Shown piece after piece: positions 24,778-35,726 of a stretch of DNA of 64,000 bases. This DNA is from Streptosporangium oxazolinicum (GTDB lineage Bacteria; Actinomycetota; Actinomycetes; Streptosporangiales; Streptosporangiaceae). The stretch's first letter is position 1; every line of letters begins with the position of its first letter. The position numbers and the translations under genes are program-made. Location: contig NZ_BAABAQ010000002.1 in assembly GCF_039537505.1 (NCBI RefSeq), positions 1-64,000 on the forward strand, written 5' to 3'. The notes under the pieces are model-generated. The model saw only the letters and a list, made by a program, of their open reading frames with translations. It was not told the DNA's origin and did not search any database.

Positions 24778-25940
24778 CCGTTCACCTTGTTGCTCTCGTA
24801 CTCGGCCTTGATCACGTTGAACTCGGACTCCAGCTTGACGAACTTGGTGATGCCCTTGGCCGGACAGGTGGTCACGAAGTAGAGCCAGTCGCCCTTGGTG
24901 GGATTGAGCGCCGCCTGGATGGCGTCGTCACCCGGGTTGGCGATCGGGCCGGGAGGCAGGCCCTCGAACTTGTAGGTGTTGTAGCGCGAGGTGCTCTCAA
25001 GGTCCTTGCTGGACGACTCGATGCCGTACTTGTTCAGCCCGTACATCACCGTGCTGTCCATCCGCAGATGCATGGGCAGGTCGAGCCGGTTGTAGACGAC
25101 GCGGGCCACCTTGCCCATGTCCTCCTTGGTGCCGGACTCCGCCTGGACGATGCTGGCGATCGTCATGATCTCGTGCGGGGTGTGCCCGAGGGCCTTCGCC
25201 TTGCCCTGGAGGTCGTCCTTGTCGGCGGTCTGGTTGAAGCGGTCGACCATCCTGGTGAGGATCTCCGAGGCCGACATCTTGGGCGTGATCTCGTAGGTGG
25301 CCGGGAAGGCGTAGCCCTCCAGCCTGCTCTTGGCGTAGGGGGGAAGGCCGAGCTCGCGGACGTTCCTGGCGGCCTGCTGGAACTCCCGCAGCGGCTTGCC
25401 CGTCTTCTCGGAGAGCTGCTTGAGGGTGTCGACCAGGCGCAGCCCCTCCTTGAGGGTGACCCTCTCCAGCAGCCGCTTGTCCGGGTCGAGGAGCTTGACG
25501 GCCTCCGCGGCCGCCATCTGCTTGCGCATGGTGTACTCGCCCGGCTGCAGGGAGGAGCTCTTGCCCGCCTCGGCGATGGCGTTGACGAAGGCCTTGACGC
25601 TTTTCACCACGTCCTGGTCCTGCAGGGTCTGGGCGACGTCGGAGGCGTTCTGGCCGTCCTTGATCTCCACGACGACCTCGCCGGACCCCTGGCCGGTGTA
25701 GTCGTCGGGGGTCATCACGTCGCGGACCCAGGTGTAGCCGTAGAAGCCGGCGGCGCCGATGCCGCCGAGCAGGACGATGATCGCGAGCATGGGGGCGAGG
25801 AAGCCGCCCCGGTTGCGGCGGCGCTTCCTGCGGCGGCCGCGCCGGCCTCCGGAGTCGCGGCCTGAAGACGTGTTGGATCCTCGGCGCGACCGACCTTCGT
25901 CGTCGGAGCCGACCAGGAAGTCCATATCGAGATCGTTCAT
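24771..25940 (-). CDS. mltG: Endolytic murein transglycosylase MltG
   Basis: Cuts nascent peptidoglycan glycan strands and sets their length. From ATG 25940 the protein is 389 residues. It has a basic cytosolic N-terminus (GRRGRRRKRRRNR), one membrane segment at about 47-70, a LysM-like region, and the YceG catalytic domain. The catalytic glutamate lies in ASIVQAESG (about E268), with LRMDSTVMYGL and GLPPGPIANPG following. The start is uncertain: a TTG at 25955 is possible and neither start has an ideally spaced ribosome site. A shorter MltG-like gene lies directly upstream, implying local duplication or acquisition. Confidence 0.94.
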   Translation of the reverse strand: MNDLDMDFLVGSDDEGRSRRGSNTSSGRDSGGRRGRRRKRRRNRGGFLAPMLAIIVLLGGIGAAGFYGYTWVRDVMTPDDYTGQGSGEVVVEIKDGQNASDVAQTLQDQDVVKSVKAFVNAIAEAGKSSSLQPGEYTMRKQMAAAEAVKLLDPDKRLLERVTLKEGLRLVDTLKQLSEKTGKPLREFQQAARNVRELGLPPYAKSRLEGYAFPATYEITPKMSASEILTRMVDRFNQTADKDDLQGKAKALGHTPHEIMTIASIVQAESGTKEDMGKVARVVYNRLDLPMHLRMDSTVMYGLNKYGIESSSKDLESTSRYNTYKFEGLPPGPIANPGDDAIQAALNPTKGDWLYFVTTCPAKGITKFVKLESEFNVIKAEYESNKVNGC

Positions 25941-26103
25941 AGAGACGTTGGCCAATCTCCCGCTAGAGACGGCCTGGCGTCAAGCGGGTGTGCCGAACCG
26001 AAGGAGAGCACCCGGCCAGACGTCCCGGTGCTCCGGGAGCCGTCGTCTGATCCGCGGGTGCGGGTCGCCGCCTGCGGCGGAACGGGGGGTATTCCGCCGG
26101 GCA

Positions 26104-26652
26104 TCAACGCTTCCCGAGGTGTATGTTCAGCTCTTCCCGGTATCTCACAAACTCACTCTCTTTGTCAGTGAATTTCGTGATTCTATGCTCCGGATTGGTA
26201 GTGACAAACCAGAACCAATCACCTTGATCTGGCTGGAGTGCCGTGATCAATACCTGCTCCCCGGGATTCGCGATGGTTTTTGGCGGCAGGCCGGGTGTGA
26301 AGAAGGTGTCGCGCGGGGACCTCACCTCGGCGCCCTTCTCCGAAACCTCCGGGGTATCGAGCCCCCGCGTGTACGGCACCGCGGTGTCCGGCCGGAGCCG
26401 CGTCCGGGGCCCGAGCCGGTCGTAGATCATTCTAGCGATCTTCGGATGGCCCGGATCCCGCCCGCCCTCCGCCTGGACGATGCCCGTCACCATGGCGGCT
26501 TCCAAGGGCGACGATCCTTTCTTAGTGGTCCGTTCCCTCAGTTTTAGCCGATGCGCCACTTGTTTGTAACGTTCCATCATCACGGCGAAAGCACCCGGAG
26601 CGGTCACGGAGGTCCCGGCCACCGGCGGCCGCATCGGCCGCGGGCGGCTCAC
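26104..26652 (-). CDS. Short MltG-like protein (catalytic domain only)
   Basis: A 182-residue protein clearly related to the C-terminal half of MltG. The catalytic-glutamate block TGIVQAEGG (E62) aligns with ASIVQAESG, LRPDTAVPY with LRMDSTVMY, GLPPKTIANPG with GLPPGPIANPG, and GDWFWFVTTNPEHRITKF with GDWLYFVTTCPAKGITKF. It has no signal peptide or membrane segment and lacks the LysM-like region, so by sequence it would stay in the cytosol. GTG at 26652 overlaps the ruvX stop as GTGA. The 3' half is visibly poorer in GC than its neighbours. It could be a decaying duplicate, an acquired gene or a functional domain protein. Confidence 0.75.
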   Translation of the reverse strand: MSRPRPMRPPVAGTSVTAPGAFAVMMERYKQVAHRLKLRERTTKKGSSPLEAAMVTGIVQAEGGRDPGHPKIARMIYDRLGPRTRLRPDTAVPYTRGLDTPEVSEKGAEVRSPRDTFFTPGLPPKTIANPGEQVLITALQPDQGDWFWFVTTNPEHRITKFTDKESEFVRYREELNIHLGKR

Positions 26653-27149
26653 CGGACGGTCCCGTCCCCCGGCCCCTCGACGTTTCCTCCGCCCGGGGAA
26701 GACCCGGCGGGGACGCCGGGGGGCCTGCCGGTGGCGCGTTCGGCGTCCAGCGCGGCCTGGAGCAGCACGATGGCCGCCGCCTGGTCCACCACGCCGCGCT
26801 GGTTCTTCGCCTTCACCCCGCTGGCCCGCAGGCCCTGCTGGGCGGTGACGGTGGTCAGCCGCTCGTCGAACAGCCGCACCGGGACGGGCGCCAGCCGCAG
26901 CGAGATCCGGTCCGCGAAGTCGCGGGCGGTCTGCGCCGCCTGCCCCTCCCGCCCGGAGAGCGAGGTCGGCAGGCCGACCACCACCTCGACGACCTCGTAC
27001 TCGGCCGCGATCTCCGCGAGCCGGTCAAGGTCGCCCTTACCGCGCCGGACGGTCTCCACCGGCGTGGCCAGCAATCCCGAGGGGTCGCTGCGGGCCACGC
27101 CGATGCGGACCGAGCCGACGTCGACGCCCAGCCGAACGCCGTTTCTCAT
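26649..27149 (-). CDS. ruvX: RuvX/YqgF-family nuclease
   Basis: RNase-H-fold protein, described as a Holliday-junction resolvase homologue and implicated in pre-16S rRNA 5' processing. 166 residues with the first acidic residue in LGVDVGSVRIGVA, VVGLPTSLSGREG, RLFDERLTTV and a C-terminal DQAAAIVLLQAAL, as in the family. The last roughly 25 residues are a Gly/Pro-rich tail. ATG at 27149 is preferred, with GGGGACGG upstream; ATG 27164 is possible. It follows alaS by 52 bp and overlaps the short MltG-like gene. Confidence 0.92.
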   Translation of the reverse strand: MRNGVRLGVDVGSVRIGVARSDPSGLLATPVETVRRGKGDLDRLAEIAAEYEVVEVVVGLPTSLSGREGQAAQTARDFADRISLRLAPVPVRLFDERLTTVTAQQGLRASGVKAKNQRGVVDQAAAIVLLQAALDAERATGRPPGVPAGSSPGGGNVEGPGDGTVR

Positions 27150-27201
27150 CGTTTCCGTCCCCATCCCGGTGCCGGACGCGGCGCGGGGGCGTCGTTCTCC
27201 A

Positions 27202-29871
<2,670 letters not shown>

Positions 29872-29872
29872 G

Positions 29873-30127
29873 TCAGCGGCCATCCTTTACGTTGGAGTGA
29901 TAGGGGTTTTCCACGGTGTCGAGCCCGAACCTGGACCGCAACTCGATTTCCCGCTCGGCCGCGCCCCGCAGGGCCTCCCCGGCGAGGTCGCGTGCCTGGT
30001 CCAGGACCCCGGTGGCGTTGTGCACGGCCCTTCGGGCCAGGTGGTTCGGATGCAGTGACTGAAGCTTACGCATCACCCACACCGCGCCGAACGCGCCCAG
30101 CCCCATGTAGAACAGCCTGCGGATCAT
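29873..30127 (-). CDS. Small DUF6167-like membrane-associated protein
   Basis: 84 residues, MIRRLFYMGLGAFGAVWVMRKLQSLHPN then an amphipathic helix and the tail ENPYHSN. A single short hydrophobic stretch (about 5-20) suggests membrane association. It sits between the DUF948 gene (ATGA overlap) and alaS (one-base gap), an arrangement seen across actinobacteria. Function unknown. Family assignment is from resemblance only. Confidence 0.8.
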   Translation of the reverse strand: MIRRLFYMGLGAFGAVWVMRKLQSLHPNHLARRAVHNATGVLDQARDLAGEALRGAAEREIELRSRFGLDTVENPYHSNVKDGR

Positions 30128-30516
30128 CGCGGGCGCCTCTCCAGCGCCACGGCGGCGGGCCTGGCGCGCCTGCGGCCCCCCAGGGCCCTGCGGACGCCGT
30201 GGGTGAGGGCCGCGACCTTGATCATCGGCCCGGTGACCAGGCTCTGGGTGACGTCGCTGACCTTGGCCACGTGCCCGCTGACCTGCTTGACGTCCTTGGT
30301 GATGGCCTCGATCGCGACCAGCTGCCGGTTGGTCTCGCCGACGGCGGCCGACACGTCCTCCAGCAGCGGCACGACGCGGTCGCCCAGCTGGGAGACCATC
30401 TTGGTGGTCTCGGTGAGCAGCCGGGCCAGCCTGACCATGACGACGGCCATGAAGGAGACCAGGATCGCCCAGGCCATCGCGGCGATCAGCCCCGCGACCT
30501 CTCCTGCGGTAAGCAT
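30124..30516 (-). CDS. DUF948-family membrane protein
   Basis: 130 residues from ATG 30516: MLTAGEVAGLIAAMAWAILVSFMAVVMVRLARLL, a membrane helix at about 5-28, followed by a long coiled coil with regularly spaced hydrophobics (residues 30-95) and a basic C-terminus. This is the DUF948 layout. The start is uncertain: an ATG at 30537 and a longer frame to 30606 exist, but neither has a better ribosome site. Cotranscribed with the next small gene and alaS. Function unknown. Confidence 0.8.
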   Translation of the reverse strand: MLTAGEVAGLIAAMAWAILVSFMAVVMVRLARLLTETTKMVSQLGDRVVPLLEDVSAAVGETNRQLVAIEAITKDVKQVSGHVAKVSDVTQSLVTGPMIKVAALTHGVRRALGGRRRARPAAVALERRPR

Positions 30517-30648
30517 GTGCGGACCCGCTCCCCTCATAGGTTCATAGGTGGCCCCGGCCATGGTCGGGCGGATTGGCGAAACCCTATCGTGCCCGATACC
30601 GCTCATCCCCGCTTACCGCGCGCCCCCGGGGGTGGGCCTCGCGGGAGG

Positions 30649-31959
30649 CTACTCCCCGCGCAGGAAGGCGCGAATCCTGGACCAGCGGTCGGCGAAGCCC
30701 GCCTCGGCGCCGTGGCGGGTGGGCTGGTAGTAGCGCCGGTCCCTCAGCTCCTCGGGGGCGTACTCCTGGCGTACCAGGCCGTGCTCGAACTCGTGGGGGT
30801 AGCGATAGCCCTTGCCGTGGCCGAGCTGCTTGGCCCCGGCGTAGTGGGCGTCGCGCAGATGGTTGGGGACGTGGCCGATGTCGCCGCGCCGTACGTCCTC
30901 GGCGGCCGCGCCGATGGCGTTGATCACCGCGTTGGACTTGGGGGCCAGCGCGCAGTGGATGACGGCCTGGGCCAGGTTGAGCCGTCCCTCGGGCAGGCCG
31001 ATGAACTCCACCGCCTGGGCGGCGGCCACCGCGACCTGAAGACAGGTGGGGTCGGCCATGCCGACGTCCTCGGAGGCGAAGATGACGATCCTGCGGGCGA
31101 TGAACCGGGGGTCCTCCCCCGCCTCGATCATCCGGGCGAGGTAGTGCAGCGCGGCGTCGGCGTCGGAGCCCCGCATGCTCTTGATGAAACCGCTGATCAC
31201 GTCGTAGTGCTGGTCGCCCTGGCGGTCGTAGCGCACGGCCGCCTTGTCGACCGCCCGCTCCACCACCTCCACGGTGACCTCGCCGTCGGCGATCAGCGCG
31301 GCGGCCTCCAGGTAGGTGAGCGACCTGCGGGCGTCGCCGCCGGCCAGCCGCACCAGGTGCTCGGCGGCCTCGGGCGCCAGGCGCACCTTCCCGTCCAGGC
31401 CGCGCGGGTCGGCGACGGCGCGCTCCAGCACCGCCCGGATGTCGTCCTCCGACAGCGACTCCAGGGTCAGCAGCAGCGAGCGCGACAGCAGGGGCGAGAT
31501 GACGGAGAAGAAGGGGTTCTCGGTGGTGGCGCCGATGAAGGTGACCCAGCGGTTCTCCACGGCGGGCAGCAGGGCGTCCTGCTGCGCCTTGTTGAAGCGG
31601 TGCACCTCGTCGACGAACAGGACGGTCTGGCGGCCGGACATGCCCAGCTCGCGCCGGGCCTGCTCGATGGCCGCGCGGACCTCCTTGACCCCCGCCGACA
31701 CCGCGGAGACCTCCACGAAACGGCGCTTGGTGACACCCGCCACCACGTAGGCGAGGGTTGTCTTGCCGGTCCCCGGAGGGCCCCAGAGGAACAGCGACAT
31801 GGGCGCCTCGGCCTCGACGAGGCGGCGCAGCGGCGTGCCGGGGCCCAGCAGGTGCCGCTGGCCGACCACCTCGTCCAGGCCCCGGGGGCGCATCCGCACC
31901 GCCAGGGGCTCCTGGCCGCGATGGGCCTCCTCCGCCGCCGAATCGAACAGGCTGTCCAC
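30649..31959 (-). CDS. rarA: Replication-associated recombination protein A (RarA/MgsA, AAA+)
   Basis: Clamp-loader-like AAA+ ATPase acting at stalled forks. 436 residues with Walker A GPPGTGKTTL at about 60-69, Walker B LFVDEVHRF, sensor 1 GATTENPFF and a C-terminal tetramerisation domain including KSMRGSDADAALHYLARM. GTG at 31959 gives MDSLFDSAAEE. No ribosome site precedes it. TACTGT, a good -10 element, ends 7 bases before the GTG, so the mRNA may be leaderless. Confidence 0.94.
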   Translation of the reverse strand: MDSLFDSAAEEAHRGQEPLAVRMRPRGLDEVVGQRHLLGPGTPLRRLVEAEAPMSLFLWGPPGTGKTTLAYVVAGVTKRRFVEVSAVSAGVKEVRAAIEQARRELGMSGRQTVLFVDEVHRFNKAQQDALLPAVENRWVTFIGATTENPFFSVISPLLSRSLLLTLESLSEDDIRAVLERAVADPRGLDGKVRLAPEAAEHLVRLAGGDARRSLTYLEAAALIADGEVTVEVVERAVDKAAVRYDRQGDQHYDVISGFIKSMRGSDADAALHYLARMIEAGEDPRFIARRIVIFASEDVGMADPTCLQVAVAAAQAVEFIGLPEGRLNLAQAVIHCALAPKSNAVINAIGAAAEDVRRGDIGHVPNHLRDAHYAGAKQLGHGKGYRYPHEFEHGLVRQEYAPEELRDRRYYQPTRHGAEAGFADRWSRIRAFLRGE

Positions 31960-32017
31960 GCCTGAGACAGTACCGCCGCCCGGCGGGGCCAGAAGCCCCT
32001 CCACGGGCCGGGCGGCC

Positions 32018-32476
32018 TCAGCTCCAGACCGCGACGGCGCCGCTGTGCCCGGCCCGCACCACGTAGTAGAGCGCCGCGACGGCCAGGACCACGGTCAGCG
32101 CCGAGACCGCGAGCTGGGCCGGGCGGCCGAACCTGTCGCCGCGCGTGACGTAGACGAGGGCGAGCGACAGCACCCCGAGGACGAAGGTGACGACCAGCAG
32201 CGGGGTGCCGAAGCCCGTGTGCTCGTCGATGAGCTCGCGGAGCTGCCCTTCTACGGAGGCGAAGCGGCCCTCCTCCAGCGCCTCCCCGCTCTCCTGCGCC
32301 ACGAAGACGCTCACCGGCACGACCGGGGCGAGCCCGGCCACCGCCCAGGTGAGCACGGGCCGCGTGCGGGGCGCCAGCGCGTACGCGGCGGCGAGCACCG
32401 CGAGGAGCGGCGTCAGGACCACGGCCGCGTGCACGACCAGGGGATGGAGGGGCAGGCCGAGGATCTCGTCGAACAT
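32018..32476 (-). CDS. DUF2231-family integral membrane protein
   Basis: 152 residues with four hydrophobic segments (about 14-33, 42-60, 92-112, 124-143). The family signature GLPLHPLVVH is at the N-terminus and HTGFG lies between segments 2 and 3; both are conserved in DUF2231 proteins, where the histidines have been suggested to bind a metal or haem. Function unproven. ATG at 32476. Divergent from the cyclophilin gene across a 199-bp gap. Confidence 0.85.
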   Translation of the reverse strand: MFDEILGLPLHPLVVHAAVVLTPLLAVLAAAYALAPRTRPVLTWAVAGLAPVVPVSVFVAQESGEALEEGRFASVEGQLRELIDEHTGFGTPLLVVTFVLGVLSLALVYVTRGDRFGRPAQLAVSALTVVLAVAALYYVVRAGHSGAVAVWS

Positions 32477-32675
32477 GGGGGCGCTCCGAAGGTGCGTGGT
32501 CCATCATCAGCAAGTACGGATCCCACCATGGGCGGGTTATGGAGAGCGTGAAGAGACTCGTCTTCCCCTCTGACCCCATCTGATGAATTCCGCCACTTAC
32601 GTCCAGCACATGTTAGGGCCGGTACTCTTTTCGCCAGCCCGTAACCATGGAACAGCGATCTTGGAGGACATAGCG

Positions 32676-33563
32676 GTGAGCGCCGAGGACCGCCAGAGCC
32701 AGCTGGCTCGGGAACACAAAGAGCGGCAGGCGAAGCGTGCTGAGCAGGCGACCACGTCGAAGCGCAACGTCGTCATCGGAGCGGTCGCCGCGGTGGTCGT
32801 CGTCGCGGGAGGACTGTTCGCCGGGGTGACCCTCCTGGGGAACGACGGTGACGACCCGAACGCCAACGCCGCCGCCACCGGTTCGCCGTCCCCTTCGGAG
32901 ACCCCCGCCGCGACGCCCGCGCCGAGCGTCACGACCGCTCCGGCCAACACGAAGTGCGCCTACCGCAAGGACACCAGCGGCAGCCCGGCGAAGAACGTGG
33001 GCACGCCGCCGACCAGGCCCAACCTGAAGCTGAAGACCATGACGATCGCCACCAACCACGGCAACGTCGTGATCGACCTGGCGACCGGGCAGGCCCCCTG
33101 CACGGTCAACTCCTTCGCCTTCCTGGCCAAGAAGCACTTCTTCGACAACACCAAGTGCCACCGCCTGGCCACCCCGGAGAACTCCGGCCTGAGCCTGCTG
33201 CAGTGCGGCGACCCGCAGGCCAAGGCCGACGGCAAGAACCCCACCGACGGCCAGGGCAGCTCGGGGTACGTCTACGACAGCGAGAACCTCGACGGGATCC
33301 CGTACACCAGGGGCACGGTCGCGGTGGCCCAGGCCGTCGACGCCGTCAACCAGAACGGCAGCCAGTTCTGGATCTCGCTGGGGGACGAGACCCAGCAGGT
33401 GGAGAAGGCCTACACGCCCTTCGGCGTCGTCTCCGAGGGCATGGAGATCCTCGACGAGATCTCCAAGGGCGGGTGGATCGCCAACCCCGACGACATCACC
33501 GGTGACGGCGGCTCCAACGCCCCCAAGATCCCGGTGATCATCAAGAGCGTGCGGCTCTCCTAA
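32676..33563 (+). CDS. Membrane-anchored cyclophilin-type peptidyl-prolyl isomerase, copy 1
   Basis: 295 residues. A basic cytosolic N-terminus (MSAEDRQSQLAREHKERQAKR), one membrane segment at about 31-54, a Pro/Thr/Ala linker, then an extracellular cyclophilin domain from about 120. Active-site region residues are recognisable in KCHRL, GSQFWISL and YTPFGVV. GTG at 32676 has GGAGG 8 bases upstream, and a longer ATG frame lacks this. Likely helps folding of exported proteins. It is closely related to the gene at 37871, the two flanking aspS-hisS-MBL. Confidence 0.93.
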   Translation: MSAEDRQSQLAREHKERQAKRAEQATTSKRNVVIGAVAAVVVVAGGLFAGVTLLGNDGDDPNANAAATGSPSPSETPAATPAPSVTTAPANTKCAYRKDTSGSPAKNVGTPPTRPNLKLKTMTIATNHGNVVIDLATGQAPCTVNSFAFLAKKHFFDNTKCHRLATPENSGLSLLQCGDPQAKADGKNPTDGQGSSGYVYDSENLDGIPYTRGTVAVAQAVDAVNQNGSQFWISLGDETQQVEKAYTPFGVVSEGMEILDEISKGGWIANPDDITGDGGSNAPKIPVIIKSVRLS

Positions 33564-33592
33564 CCGGACCCGCGGCGGTCCGCCGCCACAGG

Positions 33593-33624
33593 ACGCCCCG
33601 GCGGTCGGACGACCGCCGGGGCGT
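33593..33624 (+). terminator. Terminator after cyclophilin copy 1
   Basis: A 14-bp perfect stem (33593-33606 with 33611-33624), loop GGAC, followed by TT. It starts 30 bp after the stop codon. This is a strong hairpin. Confidence 0.85.
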
Positions 33625-33911
33625 TTCCACGTCCCGGCCCGACTTCCGGCCCCGTGTCCAGGCCCCGCGTCCCGGCGACGGGCACAGCCCCTCACCGCGG
33701 CCCTCCTCGCCCGCCCCGGGCACGCGGGGCCGTACGCGAACCGTCCTCGGCATACGGCCCGCGCGGACCTCAGCGCGGCCGTACGCGGCCCGTGGACGCT
33801 CGTCGCCCCCGTAAGCCGAAGAAGGCCCATCAGCCGCTCAGGAGGCTCCTGAGGCGCACGGAGAGCGCCACCGCGGCCCCGCCCCCGGCGGCCGGGCGGC
33901 CCCGGACGCGC
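33625..33911. other. Intergenic DNA without recognisable gene
   Basis: The convergent gap between cyclophilin copy 1 and aspS spans about 425 bp. Apart from hairpins at both ends, this middle part is very GC-rich, with scattered short motifs such as GCGGCCGTACGCGGCCCG. I see no credible start with ribosome site on either strand. Confidence 0.6.
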
Positions 33912-33945
33912 CGAGGGCCCCCGGAACACCGTCCGGGGGCCCTCG
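33912..33945 (-). terminator. Terminator after aspS
   Basis: A 14-bp perfect stem, 33912-33925 with 33932-33945, and a 6-base loop. It lies 45 bp past the aspS stop. The side nearest aspS also carries the direct repeat CCTCGTCACA twice (33941-33960). Confidence 0.8.
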
Positions 33946-33989
33946 TCACACCCTCGTCACACCCGCCCGCCTCCGGGGCGGGCACCGGG

Positions 33990-35726
33990 TCAGGCGTCGG
34001 TCTTGGGCCTGCCGTCGACGCCCGCCTCCTTGCGCTGCTCCACCGTGATCGGGGTGGGCGCGCCGGTCAGCGGGTCGAACCCGGAGGCCGTCTTCGGGAA
34101 GGCGATGACGTCGCGGATGGAGTCGGTGCCCGCCAGGAGCATGCAGATCCGGTCCCAGCCGTAGGCGATGCCGCCGTGCGGCGGCGGGCCGTACTTGAAC
34201 GCCTCCAGCAGGAAGCCGAACTTGCTCTCCGCGTCCTCCTTGGAGATGCCCAGCACCTCGAAGACACGCTGCTGCATCTCGGCCCGGTGGATACGGATCG
34301 AGCCGCCGCCGATCTCCATCCCGTTGCAGACCATGTCGTAGGCGTAGGCCAGGGCCTCGCCGGGGTGGTCCTGGAAGGTGTCGGCCCACTCGGGCTTGGG
34401 ACCGGTGAAGGGGTGGTGGACCGCGGTCCAGCCGCCCTCGCCGTCCTCCTCGAACATGGGGGCGTCGACGATCCACAGGAAGTTCCAGGCCGACTCGTCG
34501 ATCAGGCCGCAGCGACGGCCGATCTCCAGGCGGGCCGCGCCGAGCAGGTCGCGGGAGGCGGAGGCCGCGCCGGCCGCGAAGAAGATCGCGTCCCCGGGTG
34601 CCGCGCCCACCTTGGCGGCCAGGCCGGCCGCCTCGGTCTCCGACAGGTTCTTGGCGACCGGCCCGCCGAGCGTGCCGTCCTCGCCCACCAGCACGTAGGC
34701 CAGGCCCCTGGCTCCGCGCGACTTGGCCCACTCCTGCCAGGCGTCCAGCTCCTTGCGGGTCTGCGAGGCACCGCCCGGCATGACCACGGCGCCCACGTAC
34801 GGCGCCTGGAAGACGCGGAAGGTGGTGCCCGCGAAGAACTCCGTCATCTCGACGAGCTCCTGGCCGAAGCGCAGGTCCGGCTTGTCGGAGCCGTAGCGCG
34901 CCATGGCCTCCCGGTAGGTCATCCGGGGCAGGGGCGTCGGCAGGTCGTAGCCGACCGTCTCCTTCCAGACGCGGCCGACGAGCTCCTCGCCCAGGGCGAT
35001 GACGTCGTCCTGGTCCACGAAGGACATCTCAACGTCGATCTGGGTGAACTCCGGCTGCCGGTCGGCGCGCAGGTCCTCGTCGCGGTAGCACTTGGCGAGC
35101 TGGTAGTAGCGCTCCAGCCCGGCGACCTGGAGGAGCTGCTTGAACAGCTGGGGCGACTGGGGCAGGGCGTACCAGCTGCCCGGCTGGAGCCGGACCGGGA
35201 CCAGGAAGTCGCGGGCGCCCTCCGGGGTCGAGCGGGTCAGCGTCGGGGTCTCGACGTAGGTGAACCCCTGCTCGTTCATCACCTCGTGGGCGAGGTAGGT
35301 GGCCCGGGAGCGGACGCGCATGGCGTGCGCGACCTGCTGGCGGCGGATGTCGAGGTAGCGGTACTTCAGCCGCGCCTCCTCCGAGATGCCCGCGGTGCCC
35401 TCGATGGGGAACGGCAGCGGCGCGGACTCGCTGAGCACCTCCACCTCGGAGGCGACGACCTCGATCGCGCCGGTCGGCAGCTCGGGGTTCTCGTTGCCCT
35501 CGGGGCGGACCCGCACCTCTCCGACGACCTTCACGCAGTATTCGGCGCGCAGGCCGTGGGCGTCGTCCTCCTCGCGGAAGACCACCTGGGCCGAACCCGA
35601 GGCGTCACGCAGGTCGATGAAGACCACGCCACCGTGGTCGCGGCGTCGCGCCACCCACCCGGCGAGCGTCACCCGCTGCCCGGCGTGCTCCTCGCGCAGT
35701 GATCCCGCTTCGTGCGTGCGGATCAT
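33990..35726 (-). CDS. aspS: Aspartyl-tRNA synthetase
   Basis: Class IIb synthetase, 578 residues. OB-fold anticodon domain at about 1-115 (RVTLAGWVARRRDHGGVVFIDLRD), class II core with FTQIDVEMSFVD, the bacterial insertion (GAD) domain around 300-410, and motif 3 GIAYGWDRICMLLAG near the C-terminus. The bacterial-type enzyme may be non-discriminating if the organism uses GatCAB for Asn-tRNA; that cannot be decided here. ATG 35726 overlaps the hisS stop as ATGA. Confidence 0.97.
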   Translation of the reverse strand: MIRTHEAGSLREEHAGQRVTLAGWVARRRDHGGVVFIDLRDASGSAQVVFREEDDAHGLRAEYCVKVVGEVRVRPEGNENPELPTGAIEVVASEVEVLSESAPLPFPIEGTAGISEEARLKYRYLDIRRQQVAHAMRVRSRATYLAHEVMNEQGFTYVETPTLTRSTPEGARDFLVPVRLQPGSWYALPQSPQLFKQLLQVAGLERYYQLAKCYRDEDLRADRQPEFTQIDVEMSFVDQDDVIALGEELVGRVWKETVGYDLPTPLPRMTYREAMARYGSDKPDLRFGQELVEMTEFFAGTTFRVFQAPYVGAVVMPGGASQTRKELDAWQEWAKSRGARGLAYVLVGEDGTLGGPVAKNLSETEAAGLAAKVGAAPGDAIFFAAGAASASRDLLGAARLEIGRRCGLIDESAWNFLWIVDAPMFEEDGEGGWTAVHHPFTGPKPEWADTFQDHPGEALAYAYDMVCNGMEIGGGSIRIHRAEMQQRVFEVLGISKEDAESKFGFLLEAFKYGPPPHGGIAYGWDRICMLLAGTDSIRDVIAFPKTASGFDPLTGAPTPITVEQRKEAGVDGRPKTDA

